A stretch of 54,214 nucleotides of DNA, from contig NZ_GL890985.1 of assembly GCF_000212815.1 (NCBI RefSeq), positions 738,534-792,747 on the forward strand, in the 5' to 3' direction. This stretch comes from Streptococcus sanguinis SK49 (GTDB taxonomy: Bacteria > Bacillota > Bacilli > Lactobacillales > Streptococcaceae). How positions within the stretch are numbered: the stretch's first letter is position 1; each line of letters begins with the position of its first letter. Shown piece after piece: positions 27,080 through 35,854 of the stretch. The position numbers and the translations under genes were made by a program. The notes beneath the pieces were generated by a model. It ran no database searches. It was not told the DNA's origin and saw nothing but the letters and a program-made list of their open reading frames with translations.

Positions 27080-28651
27080 TTGAAATTTAATGAATTACAT
27101 TTATCTGCTGAATTACTAGCAGAAATTGAAAAAGCTGGCTTTGTAGAAGCAAGCCCTATTCAAGAGCAGACAATTCCACTTGCTATGGCAGGTAAGGATG
27201 TCATTGGTCAGGCCCAGACTGGGACAGGAAAGACAGCAGCCTTTGGCTTCCCAACTTTGGAGAAGATTGATACAGATAATCCTGCTGTGCAGGCTTTGAT
27301 TATCGCTCCAACCCGTGAATTGGCTGTGCAGAGTCAGGAAGAGCTTTTCCGTTTTGGCCGCAGCAAGGGGGTCAAGGTGCGTTCTGTCTACGGTGGCTCC
27401 AGCATCGAAAAGCAAATCAAGGCCCTCAAGTCTGGTGCTCATATCGTCGTAGGAACACCTGGCCGTCTCTTGGATTTGATCAAACGCAAGGCGCTTAAGC
27501 TGAATCAGATTGAAACCTTAATCTTGGACGAAGCGGATGAAATGCTTAACATGGGCTTTTTGGAAGATATTGAGTCTATCATTTCACGTGTGCCAGAAGA
27601 GCGTCAAACCTTGCTCTTTTCAGCGACCATGCCGGATGCTATCAAGCGCATCGGTGTCAAGTTTATGAAGGAGCCTGAGCATGTCAAGATTGCTGCTAAA
27701 GAGTTGACGACGGAGCTTGTAGACCAGTATTATATCCGTGTCAAAGAAAATGAAAAATTTGATACCATGACTCGCCTGATGGACGTGGAGCAGCCAGAGC
27801 TGTCTATCGTCTTTGGCCGGACCAAGCGCCGGGTGGATGAGCTGACTCGTGGTCTGAAAATCCGCGGTTTCCGAGCAGAGGGTATCCATGGTGATTTGGA
27901 CCAAGGCAAGCGACTCCGCGTTCTACGCGACTTTAAAAACGGCAATCTGGATGTCTTGGTGGCGACAGATGTGGCAGCGCGTGGATTGGACATTTCTGGT
28001 GTGACCCATGTCTACAACTACGACATTCCGCAGGATCCAGAAAGCTATGTTCACCGGATTGGTCGTACTGGTCGCGCTGGTAAGTCAGGTCAGTCTATTA
28101 CTTTCGTAGCGCCAAATGAAATGGGTTATTTGCAGATTATCGAAAATCTGACCAAGAAGCGTATGAAAGGCCTCAAGCCTGCCACTGCAGAAGAAGCTTT
28201 CCAAGCTAAGAAAAAAGTTGCTCTTAAGAAGATTGAACGCGATTTTGCTGATGAAAGCATCCGTTCTAACTTTGAGAAATTTGGCAAGGATGCCCGCAAG
28301 CTGGCAGCAGAATTCAGCCCAGAAGAGCTGGCTATGTATATCCTCAGCTTGACGGTGCAGGATCCAGATGCCCTTCCTGAAGTAGAAATTGCCCGTGAAA
28401 AACCATTGCCATTTAAACCGTCTGGCGGAGGCTTTGGTGGAAAAGGCAAGGGCAGTCGGGGCGGAAATAGCAACCGTCGCAGTAATGACAATCGCCGTGA
28501 CCGAGGTGGCCGTCGCGATCAATTTAAGAAAGGTCGCAAAGACGAGCGTTTTGACAAAGAAAATCGCTACCGCAAGGATCACAAGAAGCCACGCAATACT
28601 TCTAGCGAGAAGAAAACCGGCTTTGTTATCCGCAACAAGGGTGATAAATAA
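27080..28651 (+). CDS. cshA: DEAD-box ATP-dependent RNA helicase CshA
   Basis: A 523-residue RNA helicase involved in RNA decay and cold adaptation in Firmicutes. Q motif EASPIQEQTIP (23-33), motif I AQTGTGKT (45-52), PTRELA, DEAD in LILDEADEMLNMGF, SAT in LLFSATMP, and HRIGRTGRAG are all present. The tail after ~430 is Gly/Arg/Lys/Asn-rich (GGGFGGKGKGSRGG, then Arg-Arg and Lys repeats), an RNA-binding disordered end. The start is TTG at 27080, matching the conserved MKFNEL opening; no ATG in frame is better placed. The long leader with two hairpins suggests post-transcriptional control. Confidence 0.95.
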   Translation: MKFNELHLSAELLAEIEKAGFVEASPIQEQTIPLAMAGKDVIGQAQTGTGKTAAFGFPTLEKIDTDNPAVQALIIAPTRELAVQSQEELFRFGRSKGVKVRSVYGGSSIEKQIKALKSGAHIVVGTPGRLLDLIKRKALKLNQIETLILDEADEMLNMGFLEDIESIISRVPEERQTLLFSATMPDAIKRIGVKFMKEPEHVKIAAKELTTELVDQYYIRVKENEKFDTMTRLMDVEQPELSIVFGRTKRRVDELTRGLKIRGFRAEGIHGDLDQGKRLRVLRDFKNGNLDVLVATDVAARGLDISGVTHVYNYDIPQDPESYVHRIGRTGRAGKSGQSITFVAPNEMGYLQIIENLTKKRMKGLKPATAEEAFQAKKKVALKKIERDFADESIRSNFEKFGKDARKLAAEFSPEELAMYILSLTVQDPDALPEVEIAREKPLPFKPSGGGFGGKGKGSRGGNSNRRSNDNRRDRGGRRDQFKKGRKDERFDKENRYRKDHKKPRNTSSEKKTGFVIRNKGDK

Positions 28652-28690
28652 GGCAGATTGTTAATTAGAGTTGGCGGCAATTTTAGCGTC

Positions 28691-28717
28691 GAGAGAGAAT
28701 GCAAGTTCTCTCTTTTT
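28691..28717 (+). terminator. cshA terminator
   Basis: AGAGAGAA-TGCAAG-TTCTCTCT followed by TTTTATT. Confidence 0.85.
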
Positions 28718-28957
28718 ATTTGTTCGATGAGTCCGCTTATCGACAGTCCTATAGAAATATAAGTCTGAGCCAATGTAGTTTCCTTAATCATGCTGATTGA
28801 AGCAGTCCTGTTTTTCAAAGTAAATAATAGTCGTCTTATTTCTGCTGTGAACTGTTTCTGGTGTTTTTGCTATAGAACAGGATTTGAACTATTTCAACTA
28901 ATTTTTACGTTAAAATTCAACATATCAGTAAATTAAAATAAAAAAATTCACAAATCT
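28718..28957 (+). other. AT-rich intergenic stretch, nothing recognised
   Basis: About 240 bases between the cshA terminator and the regulator promoter. No credible gene, repeat or RNA motif seen. Confidence 0.5.
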
Positions 28958-28986
28958 TTGTTTATATGCTGGAACTGTTGTATAAT
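28958..28986 (+). promoter_or_regulatory. Promoter of DeoR-type regulator
   Basis: TTGTTT (28958), 17-bp spacer, TATAAT (28981); the gene starts about 50 bases downstream after AAAGGAG. Confidence 0.6.
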
Positions 28987-29036
28987 AAGGTGAAGGTGAG
29001 TCTGTAAGAAATTCAGGAGCAAAAGGAGAATGTAAA

Positions 29037-29783
29037 ATGAAAGAAAGTAGACATAGAATCATTCTGCAAGAACTGGATCAAACAGGTGTAGTTGCTGTTA
29101 AAAACCTCAAGGAAATGCTGGGTGTCACGGATATGACCATCCGTCGGGATTTGATTGATTTGGAGAAGCAGGGCATGCTGACCCGTGTTCATGGCGGAGC
29201 CCATAAGAAGGTCAAAAATGCTCTCAACGAGATTTCCCACTCAGAAAAGCAAATGCTGAATGTTGAGGAGAAGAAGCAGATTGCCCGTAAATGTGCGGAT
29301 TTGATTGCTGACGGGGATACGGTCTTTATTGGGTCAGGCACCACAACGGATTTTATAGGAGACTATTTGGATGGCAAAAATATCAGCATCGTTACCAATT
29401 CGCTACCAATTTTTGAAAAGTTAAAAGAAAGAGGCAACTTAGATTTAATTCTGATTGGCGGACGCTATCGGGCTAAGACTCAAACCTTTGTCGGTCAATT
29501 TGCCAATAATCTTTTGAAAGAAATCAAGGTTTCTAAGGCCTTTATCGGGGCGAATGGCATTGACGGTCATAATGTTACCACCAGTAATGAAGAGGAAGGC
29601 AACGGCGACGCGATTATCCTTAACAATGCCATCAGCAAATACATTGTAGCCGATAACAGCAAGTTTGATAGCTATTCTTTCTATTCTTTTTACCGGCTGG
29701 ACAACCTTAGTGCTGTTGTGACAGACGACAATATCGCTCCGAAAGTTAAGGAAAAATACAGCACTTATGTTGAAATTTTGTGA
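29037..29783 (+). CDS. DeoR/GlpR-family transcriptional regulator
   Basis: A 248-residue sugar-metabolism type repressor. The N-terminal winged helix-turn-helix contains the signature VTDMTIRRDLIDLEKQGML (residues 30-48) followed by RVHGGA. The C-terminal sensor domain has GDTVFIGSGTTT, SIVTNSLPI, LILIGGRYRAKT and IGANGIDG, a phosphosugar-isomerase-like pocket for a sugar phosphate. It resembles streptococcal LacR-type repressors, but no sugar operon is adjacent; its target may be elsewhere or itself. Confidence 0.88.
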   Translation: MKESRHRIILQELDQTGVVAVKNLKEMLGVTDMTIRRDLIDLEKQGMLTRVHGGAHKKVKNALNEISHSEKQMLNVEEKKQIARKCADLIADGDTVFIGSGTTTDFIGDYLDGKNISIVTNSLPIFEKLKERGNLDLILIGGRYRAKTQTFVGQFANNLLKEIKVSKAFIGANGIDGHNVTTSNEEEGNGDAIILNNAISKYIVADNSKFDSYSFYSFYRLDNLSAVVTDDNIAPKVKEKYSTYVEIL

Positions 29784-29830
29784 TTTCTGACCGATGAGAG
29801 AAACTTGCTTCAAATAAATATTTTATAGAG

Positions 29831-29875
29831 GTTGTGACTGGGATCTTGTTTAGAAATTCTAGTCGCAGCTTTTTT
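29831..29875 (+). terminator. Terminator after regulator
   Basis: GTTGTGACTGGGAT pairs imperfectly with ATTCTAGTCGCAGC, then TTTTTT. Confidence 0.65.
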
Positions 29876-29905
29876 ATATCTTGGTCGATTTTGTAAACAA
29901 CAGTC

Positions 29906-29935
29906 TTGACTTAGTCGCGGAATTCCTTATATAAT
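29906..29935 (+). promoter_or_regulatory. Promoter of ICMT-like gene
   Basis: TTGACT (29906), 18-bp spacer, TATAAT (29930); ribosome site AGGAGG follows. Confidence 0.75.
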
Positions 29936-29965
29936 AAAATGTATTATTAAATTTTAGGAGGTCTT

Positions 29966-30499
29966 ATGACAATCAATATAGTGATTTTTGTGGCTGTGTC
30001 GCTTTTTCGTTTGGTGTTTTTGAGGAAATCCTCTCAAAATGAGCAGGATATTCTGGCCAAGGGTGGCATGGAGTACGGGGTGAAAAACTCAAATATTATG
30101 AAGTACCTGCACATGCTTTTTTATGCGGTCTGCTTTTTGGAATTGCTGCTGAAAAAGCCAGCTTTTGACTTGGTGAGCCTACTGGGCGCTGTCTTGTTGC
30201 TCTTTTCTATGTTTATGCTCTACCTTGTTGCCAAGCTCTTGGGACCAGTTTGGACCATCAAGCTTATGCTGGTTAAGGATCATAAGTTTGTCGACCACTG
30301 GCTCTTTCGCAATGTCAAACATCCTAATTATTTCCTGAATGTTGTACCAGAATTGGTGGGCTTGGCCCTGCTCAGTCATGCTTACTTTGCTCTTTTCATC
30401 CTCTTTCCGCTCTACTGTATCACCCTCTATGTCCGTATCAAAGAAGAAGAGCAGTTACTCAAGGAAGTTATCATTCCAAATGGAATTGCTGGTGAATAA
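29966..30499 (+). CDS. Isoprenylcysteine carboxyl-methyltransferase-family membrane protein
   Basis: A 177-residue protein with four or five helices. The C-terminal half has the ICMT-family core: VKHPNYFLNVVPELVGLALL followed by the RIKEEEQLL motif, which binds S-adenosylmethionine in the family. Bacterial members are widespread but mostly uncharacterised; no prenylated protein substrate is known here. Closed by a bidirectional terminator. Confidence 0.8.
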   Translation: MTINIVIFVAVSLFRLVFLRKSSQNEQDILAKGGMEYGVKNSNIMKYLHMLFYAVCFLELLLKKPAFDLVSLLGAVLLLFSMFMLYLVAKLLGPVWTIKLMLVKDHKFVDHWLFRNVKHPNYFLNVVPELVGLALLSHAYFALFILFPLYCITLYVRIKEEEQLLKEVIIPNGIAGE

Positions 30500-30524
30500 A
30501 GTTAATAAAATACATATCGACTGC

Positions 30525-30565
30525 AAAAGAAAAGTCTAGGATCTTTATGTCCTAGACTTTTCTTT
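30525..30565. terminator. Bidirectional terminator
   Basis: AGAAAAGTCTAGGA pairs with TCCTAGACTTTTCT between two convergent genes; it covers the 3' end of the minus-strand gene. Confidence 0.8.
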
Positions 30566-31411
30566 CAATAATTTTCGTATTTCATCAGCCATTTGCTGGG
30601 GTTGGTCCGATTCGAAAAGTAAAGTATTTTCTTCAGGCTGGTGGGCAGTTTGGCTGAAAGCCAAAACTGGCTTCCCCTTGCTGATAGCTCTTTGGACAAT
30701 CTGGTCTACCTCTCCCCAGTGATTGATATCCAAGTATATATCAGCCCTATCGAGCAAGTCCTCAATAAAGTCATCCTGGTGGATATTGGTGTAGAGGTTG
30801 ATATTGGGATAGTCATTAAAGCTGGCTAAGTAAGGAGAAATATTGGTCTTAGCAGCTATGTGAAATTCTAATTCTGGCAGATTTTCTGCTAAATAGGCCA
30901 GTTGTTCCAAAGTATCAGAAGCTGTCAGCGTAAAGGCATGGAAATTGCCTTGTGGACGCTCCTTGATGATAAGCTCTTCCTTGCTCATAGCGATAGAGTT
31001 GCTGGGAATATCCTGGAAAATCAAGCTGTTGGCTCCAATGATGACATTATCGCCAATGGTCACACCTTTGAGAATCACAGTATTAGCACCAATCCAGCAG
31101 TTAGCTCCAATCTTGACTGGCGCAACAGTAAAATCAATCTTCTCAATATGGTAATTAGAATACTGATGATTATGGTCAAAAATGCGAACCCCATCTCCAA
31201 ACATGGTGTCTTTCCCGATTTTGATAGAGTGCTGACAGCGGACAGTACAATGGTCATTGAAGAAAACTCGGGTTCTTAGCTTGAGTTGTGCGCCACTTGC
31301 AACATTCAGGCTAGTAAAGGATTGGAAGATGACATCTTGACCAATATCAAGCTGGGCATCTGGGGAAATTTCGATATGATGAAAGTCGCCTTTAAACTGG
31401 ATTTCAGGCAT
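30545..31411 (-). CDS. Hexapeptide acyltransferase fused to a glycosyltransferase-like C-terminal domain
   Basis: From the ATG at 31411 (after AAAGGA) the protein has 288 residues. Residues ~1-155 are a left-handed beta-helix acetyltransferase: repeated hexapeptides, [13 protein letters not shown], and [20 protein letters not shown] typical of sugar O-acetyltransferases. Residues ~165-288 look like the C-terminal half of a streptococcal glycosyltransferase or nucleotide-sugar-synthetase-like protein ([38 protein letters not shown]). The second part lacks the N-terminal half expected for a full enzyme. The gene overlaps the GIY-YIG gene by 8 bp. A role in cell-surface glycan or glycoprotein modification is inferred. 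Confidence 0.8.
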   Translation of the reverse strand: MPEIQFKGDFHHIEISPDAQLDIGQDVIFQSFTSLNVASGAQLKLRTRVFFNDHCTVRCQHSIKIGKDTMFGDGVRIFDHNHQYSNYHIEKIDFTVAPVKIGANCWIGANTVILKGVTIGDNVIIGANSLIFQDIPSNSIAMSKEELIIKERPQGNFHAFTLTASDTLEQLAYLAENLPELEFHIAAKTNISPYLASFNDYPNINLYTNIHQDDFIEDLLDRADIYLDINHWGEVDQIVQRAISKGKPVLAFSQTAHQPEENTLLFESDQPQQMADEIRKLLKEKSRT

Positions 31412-31667
31412 TTTGAGTCCTTTCTTTGATGTAAGCCAGTTTGGCTTGTCTAGTTTTCTTTTTAAAAAGTGCTTCAGCCGACATGGCAGACGGCTTGCTA
31501 GGGTGTTCTTCTTGGTAAAGTAAGGTAACTGGTAGGCGAGCACGAGTGTACTTGGCGCCTTTGCCGGCTTGATGTTTTTTGAGTCGGGCTTGGACATCCG
31601 TTGTGTAGCCGGTGTAGAGGGAGCCATCCCCGCATTCAAGCACGTACATATAGGCTTTATTTTCCAT
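31404..31667 (-). CDS. GIY-YIG domain protein (UPF0213/YhbQ-like)
   Basis: An 87-residue single-domain protein of the GIY-YIG nuclease superfamily. The opening strand [17 protein letters not shown] gives the YVL...YTG form of the GIY-YIG motif, followed by the conserved Arg ([19 protein letters not shown]) and the Glu in [13 protein letters not shown]. Family members are small nucleases of unclear role. It overlaps the tRNA methyltransferase gene upstream by 11 bp and the acyltransferase downstream by 8 bp. Confidence 0.92.
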   Translation of the reverse strand: MENKAYMYVLECGDGSLYTGYTTDVQARLKKHQAGKGAKYTRARLPVTLLYQEEHPSKPSAMSAEALFKKKTRQAKLAYIKERTQNA

Positions 31668-32403
31668 AGTAAATCTCGTGAATCTCCGAAGTGTAGCTGC
31701 CGTCCTGATTGTGAATAAAAAGAGGGGGCAGGATTTTTAGACCGTCGCGGGAACCATCTTTAATAGCTTCGATAAGCAGCATATTGGCCTCTTTACCCAG
31801 CTTTGGATAGACAAACTGGATGCGCTTGGGAGCCAGGTTGTGGGCTTGCATGGTATCTAAAATATCTAAAAAGCGTTCTGGCCGATGAACCATAGCCAAC
31901 CGACCATTGGATTTGAGGACTCTTTGGGCAATCTTGCAAATCTCTTCCAGATTGGTTGAGATTTCATGGCGGGCTAAAAGGTAGTGCTGGCTTTCATTGA
32001 GATTGGATTGCTTGTCCACTTTGAAATATGGGGGATTGCAGAGAATCATATCAACCTTGCTGCCAGTGATATAGCGTCCTAGGTTTTTCAGATCGTCCTG
32101 AATGACCTGCATTTGCTGAGTTAAATCATTGAGCTCGATGGAGCGCTCGGCCATATCAGCCAGACGTTCTTGGATCTCGACTGCTAGAATCTTGGCCTTG
32201 GTGCGAGTGCTGGCAAAAAGTCCAACAGCGCCATTTCCAGCACAGAGATCGACAATCAACCCCCGCTGGGGCAGCTTGGGAAAGCGGGAAAGCAGCACGC
32301 TATCTACCGAATAGCTAAAGACCTCACTATTTTGAATAATCTTGACATCTGTCGAAAAGAGCTGGTTGACGCGTTCTCCGTCTTTTAGTTTTGCTTCGTT
32401 CAT
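31657..32403 (-). CDS. tRNA1(Val) (adenine37-N6)-methyltransferase-like (TrmN6)
   Basis: A 248-residue SAM-dependent methyltransferase. The SAM-binding [15 protein letters not shown] is near residues 49-63 and the N6-adenine catalytic motif is NPPYF near 123. It resembles E. coli YfiC/TrmN6, which modifies A37 of tRNA-Val, and the streptococcal proteins that open with [13 protein letters not shown]. The start ATG has no ribosome site and lies only six bases after a TATAAT, so the mRNA may be leaderless. First gene of a three-gene minus-strand operon. Confidence 0.9.
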   Translation of the reverse strand: MNEAKLKDGERVNQLFSTDVKIIQNSEVFSYSVDSVLLSRFPKLPQRGLIVDLCAGNGAVGLFASTRTKAKILAVEIQERLADMAERSIELNDLTQQMQVIQDDLKNLGRYITGSKVDMILCNPPYFKVDKQSNLNESQHYLLARHEISTNLEEICKIAQRVLKSNGRLAMVHRPERFLDILDTMQAHNLAPKRIQFVYPKLGKEANMLLIEAIKDGSRDGLKILPPLFIHNQDGSYTSEIHEIYYGK

Positions 32404-32409
32404 AAGTCA

Positions 32410-32438
32410 ATTATAGCATGATTTAGCAAGGATTCCAA
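32410..32438 (-). promoter_or_regulatory. Promoter giving a probably leaderless mRNA
   Basis: Minus strand: TTGGAA (32438-32433), 17-bp spacer, TATAAT (32415-32410) with TGC before it. Six bases separate the -10 from the ATG, so transcription should start at the A of the start codon. Confidence 0.65.
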
Positions 32439-32464
32439 AGGGATATGGGAAGTTTTTGCACAAT

Positions 32465-32496
32465 CAAAAAAAACATGCGATGGTTCTCGCATGTTT
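32465..32496 (-). terminator. Terminator of P-type ATPase gene
   Basis: AAACATGCGA and TCGCATGTTT form the stem; the U-tract is on the minus strand. Confidence 0.8.
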
Positions 32497-32523
32497 ACAT
32501 GAGCTTAAATGCTAATTCAGTCC

Positions 32524-34863
32524 TTAATCAAATCTGTATTTCTGCTTGATGGTGCAGGCAACAAAGATAAGTCCGAAAATGACCATGAGAATCAGATAGA
32601 CTGGCAAAGTTGCGGCTGTCAGCGTTGCAATTTCCAAAAGGTGCTGCAGGACAAAGGCTGATAGATAGAAGCCAAAGACAGAAAAGATAATGAGCAAGCT
32701 GCGCCAGAGGTTGAGTGGCAGACATGCCCTAATGACGGACAGGAAGCTGATGCTGCCTAACAAGTAGTAGGTCAGGGTTGACATTTCTATGTCGCTCCAG
32801 CCATGGCTGCTGCCCCAGATGCGAACAAATAGCACGCTGAAGACAATCATGAGGGAGCTTGGCAGAGCCAGCTGCAGGGAGCGTTTGAGGAAGTGCTTTT
32901 CAACCGGCTTAATATTGCGCTCAAAGGTGAGGACAAAGGGTGGGAAACCTTCGACAAACTGGTCAATCAAGGTGATCTGAATTGGGATGAATGGGAAAAT
33001 CAAGAGGTATTCAGGTTTTCCGAGCAGGATACTGGCGATACAGATGATAGCTAGGATAAAGGAATAGATGGTCTTGATGAAGAAAATCGGAGCAATCCGG
33101 CCGATATTGTTAACGACTCGGCGACCTTCAAAAAGAATCTCAGGGACATCGTTAAAGTCGGAGTTAAGAAGGACCAAGTTGGCAATTTGCCGAGTTGCGG
33201 GGTCGCCCTCGGCCATGACGATGGAGCAGTCTGCTTCACGCAAGGCCAAGATATCATTAACACCATCTCCCGTCATGGCTGTTGTCCGACCAGCGGACTT
33301 GAGAGTCTGGATGAGCAGCTTCTTCTGATGGGGAGAAACACGGCCAAAGATGGCTGTTTCTTCAGCTTGCTCAACCAGTTCTTGGTCGCTGATTTTAGAG
33401 CAGTCGATGTAGCTGTCGTAGTTGGCAAATCCAGCCTGGCTCGCAATATGGGAAACAGTCACTGGATTGTCACCAGAGATGATTTTCAAATCAACATCCT
33501 GAGAGCGCAGGTAATCCAGTGTCTCAGCCGCTCCCTCACGAATAGGGTCAGTGATTTCCAGAACAGCCAGAGCAGTCATATCTTCAGGCAGTTGGATGCT
33601 GTGTTTGTTTAGCACTTGGTCGCTGTGAGCCAGCACCAAAACCCGCGATCCGCGTTTTTGAGCCTCTCCAACCGCTGCAAGATTGCTGTCCAGCAGCATT
33701 TCGGGCGCTCCCAGAAAGATAGTTCCGACACTGGATAAATGCATAGCGCCCCATTTTCGGTCACTAGAAAATGGGATGACATTATCGCTAGTATAGGCAT
33801 GGTCCAGATGGCCGTAGCCCTTGCGGATAGCCTGAGCAGTTGGGTTATTATCCTCGCTGGTTTGGATGTAGGCTGCTAAGATTTGACCGACGGTCTCATC
33901 AGAAAACTTATCCGACAGGCTATGCAAGGCTTCAACAGTCATCTTACCTTGGGTAATTGTCCCGGTCTTGTCCAGGCAGAGAGTATCCACCCGAGCCAGA
34001 GTTTCAACAGAATACATTTCCTGAACAAGAACCTTGCGCATACCTAGCTTGATGACAGCTGTCAGAAGTGACGTGACTGTCAGCAGGGCGATTCCCTTAG
34101 GCAGCATACCCAAAAGAGCTGTTGAGCTGGTAATGACAGAGTTTTTGACAGGCAATCCCTTTATCATCAGGGCTTCAAAGAAGAGAGCCATTCCGAAAGG
34201 AATGATAATTTTTCCGGTAAAGCGGGAAATTTTCGCAAGATTGTATAGAATGCGGGAGTTGATAGGCTTGAGTGTTTTAGCTTCAGTCATGAGCTTGTTG
34301 GCATAGTTATCTGCGCCGACATGGTGCACCTCAGCATAAATCTGCCCACTGGCCAGAAAGCTACCAGACAGCAGCTCAGCGCCTTCTTCCTTGAGAACCA
34401 AGTCACTCTCCCCTGTCAGCATGGCTTCATTGGCCTCGGCAACACCCTCTACTACACGGGCGTCACTGGGAATTTGCTCGCCGGCTGACAGCTTGATCAG
34501 ATCACCCAGTACAATTTCTTCTGGCTGAATCTTGACTTCCTGGCCGTCGCGGATGACTGTGACCAGCTCTCGGCTGACCAGATTGAGCTTATCAATCATG
34601 TGTTTGGCTCGCAGCTCTGTAATAATACCAGTGACGGCGTTAAAGCTGATTACTGCGAAGAAGACTAGATTGCTCCAGGCTTGGACAGAGACCAAAGCAA
34701 CAGCAATAACAAAGTTAAGGGCATTAAAAAGGGTGAAAACATTCCGCTTAACGATTTGCCAGTTACTAGTACTGGTGTCACTTGTAAAATCGTTGGTCAA
34801 GCCCTGCGAAATCTTTTCATCTACTTGGGTTTGGTTTAAACCGATTAATTCTTTCTTGTTCAT
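32524..34863 (-). CDS. Cation-transporting P-type ATPase (MgtA/CtpE-like)
   Basis: A 779-residue HAD-IC P-type ATPase. The actuator loop LTGES, the phosphorylation site LCLDKTGTITQG (Asp near 297) and the hinge MTGDGVNDILAL are all intact. The TM4 motif LLGMLPKGIALL resembles the PEGL-type of the CtpE-like group. The size fits the ~780-residue streptococcal MgtA, which exports Ca2+ or Mn2+ under a Mn riboswitch in pneumococcus. No such riboswitch is seen here: an extended -10 lies seven bases before the ATG. The ion is therefore uncertain. Confidence 0.88.
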   Translation of the reverse strand: MNKKELIGLNQTQVDEKISQGLTNDFTSDTSTSNWQIVKRNVFTLFNALNFVIAVALVSVQAWSNLVFFAVISFNAVTGIITELRAKHMIDKLNLVSRELVTVIRDGQEVKIQPEEIVLGDLIKLSAGEQIPSDARVVEGVAEANEAMLTGESDLVLKEEGAELLSGSFLASGQIYAEVHHVGADNYANKLMTEAKTLKPINSRILYNLAKISRFTGKIIIPFGMALFFEALMIKGLPVKNSVITSSTALLGMLPKGIALLTVTSLLTAVIKLGMRKVLVQEMYSVETLARVDTLCLDKTGTITQGKMTVEALHSLSDKFSDETVGQILAAYIQTSEDNNPTAQAIRKGYGHLDHAYTSDNVIPFSSDRKWGAMHLSSVGTIFLGAPEMLLDSNLAAVGEAQKRGSRVLVLAHSDQVLNKHSIQLPEDMTALAVLEITDPIREGAAETLDYLRSQDVDLKIISGDNPVTVSHIASQAGFANYDSYIDCSKISDQELVEQAEETAIFGRVSPHQKKLLIQTLKSAGRTTAMTGDGVNDILALREADCSIVMAEGDPATRQIANLVLLNSDFNDVPEILFEGRRVVNNIGRIAPIFFIKTIYSFILAIICIASILLGKPEYLLIFPFIPIQITLIDQFVEGFPPFVLTFERNIKPVEKHFLKRSLQLALPSSLMIVFSVLFVRIWGSSHGWSDIEMSTLTYYLLGSISFLSVIRACLPLNLWRSLLIIFSVFGFYLSAFVLQHLLEIATLTAATLPVYLILMVIFGLIFVACTIKQKYRFD

Positions 34864-34870
34864 GAGATTA

Positions 34871-34899
34871 ATGATACCATTTTTTTATGGAAATGGCTA
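34871..34899 (-). promoter_or_regulatory. Extended -10 promoter of the P-type ATPase, probably leaderless
   Basis: Minus strand: TAGCCA (34899-34894), 17-bp spacer, TG-G-TATCAT with the -10 at 34876-34871, then seven bases to the ATG. No ribosome site. Confidence 0.55.
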
Positions 34900-34936
34900 T
34901 CAGAATCAGCTGTTACAGCCAAAGTTTGGAAAAATA

Positions 34937-34965
34937 TTGCAGACTATAAGGGTATAGGGTATAAT
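34937..34965 (+). promoter_or_regulatory. plsC promoter
   Basis: TTGCAG (34937), 17-bp spacer, TATAAT (34960). Confidence 0.7.
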
Positions 34966-35020
34966 GGGAAAGGATGTAATCAATTTCAAGTACAATCACA
35001 GTTTGAAATAAGGAGAGTTT

Positions 35021-35761
35021 ATGTTTTATACTTATTTGCGAGGTTTAGTGATTTTTATCCTGTGGACCTTAAACGGCAATGCGCATTACCACAATAAAGA
35101 AAAGATTCCTTCAAAAGATGAAAATTATATCTTGGTTGCCCCTCACCGGACATGGTGGGATCCAGTTTACATGGCTTTTGCGACCAAGCCCAAGCAGTTC
35201 ATTTTCATGGCCAAGAAACAGCTCTTTGAAAATCGGGTGTTCGGCTGGTGGATTCGCATGTGTGGTGCTTTTCCTATCGACCGGGAAAATCCTGGTCCGT
35301 CAGCTATCAAGTACCCTGTTAATATGCTGAAAAAGAGCAATCGTTCTCTGATTATGTTCCCAAGCGGCAGCCGCCATTCTACGGATGTCAAGGGAGGAGT
35401 GGCAGTGATTGCTAAGATGGCTAAGGTCCGTATCATGCCAGTAGTCTATGCTGGTCCCATGAGCCTCAAAGGCTTGGCAGCTGGAGAGCGTGTGGATATG
35501 AATTTTGGTAATCCAATTGACATTTCAGACATTAAGAAGATGAATGATGAGGGAGTTGAGGAAGTAGCTCGCCGTATTCATGCGGAGTTTGACCGTTTGG
35601 ATGCTGAAGTGGCCCCTTACCAGACACAAAAGAAAGGCAATATCTTCTTACGGATTCTACGTGCCTTTGTCTTTATTCCTGCTATTTTGATTGGAATTTT
35701 GACCATCATTTTCAGCTTTTTTGCTAGCTTTGTCTGGGATCCGGATAAGCACAGAAAATAA
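35021..35761 (+). CDS. plsC: 1-acyl-sn-glycerol-3-phosphate acyltransferase family protein
   Basis: A 246-residue membrane-associated acyltransferase making phosphatidic acid from lysophosphatidic acid. The catalytic HX4D is HRTWWD (residues 42-47), followed by the acceptor-binding GAFPIDRENPG and MFPSGSRHS, all typical of PlsC. Hydrophobic segments at the N-terminus and at ~218-240 tether it to the membrane. Monocistronic. Confidence 0.92.
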   Translation: MFYTYLRGLVIFILWTLNGNAHYHNKEKIPSKDENYILVAPHRTWWDPVYMAFATKPKQFIFMAKKQLFENRVFGWWIRMCGAFPIDRENPGPSAIKYPVNMLKKSNRSLIMFPSGSRHSTDVKGGVAVIAKMAKVRIMPVVYAGPMSLKGLAAGERVDMNFGNPIDISDIKKMNDEGVEEVARRIHAEFDRLDAEVAPYQTQKKGNIFLRILRAFVFIPAILIGILTIIFSFFASFVWDPDKHRK

Positions 35762-35766
35762 GATAC

Positions 35767-35807
35767 TAATCAGCTTGCTGAGCAATCTTGCTTGGGAGCT
35801 GATTTTT
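35767..35807 (+). terminator. plsC terminator
   Basis: AATCAGCT pairs with AGCTGATT across an internal loop, then TTTT. Confidence 0.6.
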
Positions 35808-35854
35808 GTATGTGAGTGAGTTATAATGTAGGTATGTTTTATAAGGAGGATACT

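Noticed and set aside
31412..31639. N-terminal extension of the acyltransferase by 76 codons
   Set aside because: It runs antiparallel in frame sense through the GIY-YIG coding region with no domain similarity; the beta-helix starts at 31411.
34864..35020. Manganese (yybP-ykoY) riboswitch before the P-type ATPase, as in pneumococcal mgtA
   Set aside because: Only ~150 bases are available, the motif is not seen, and the promoter -10 lies seven bases from the ATG.
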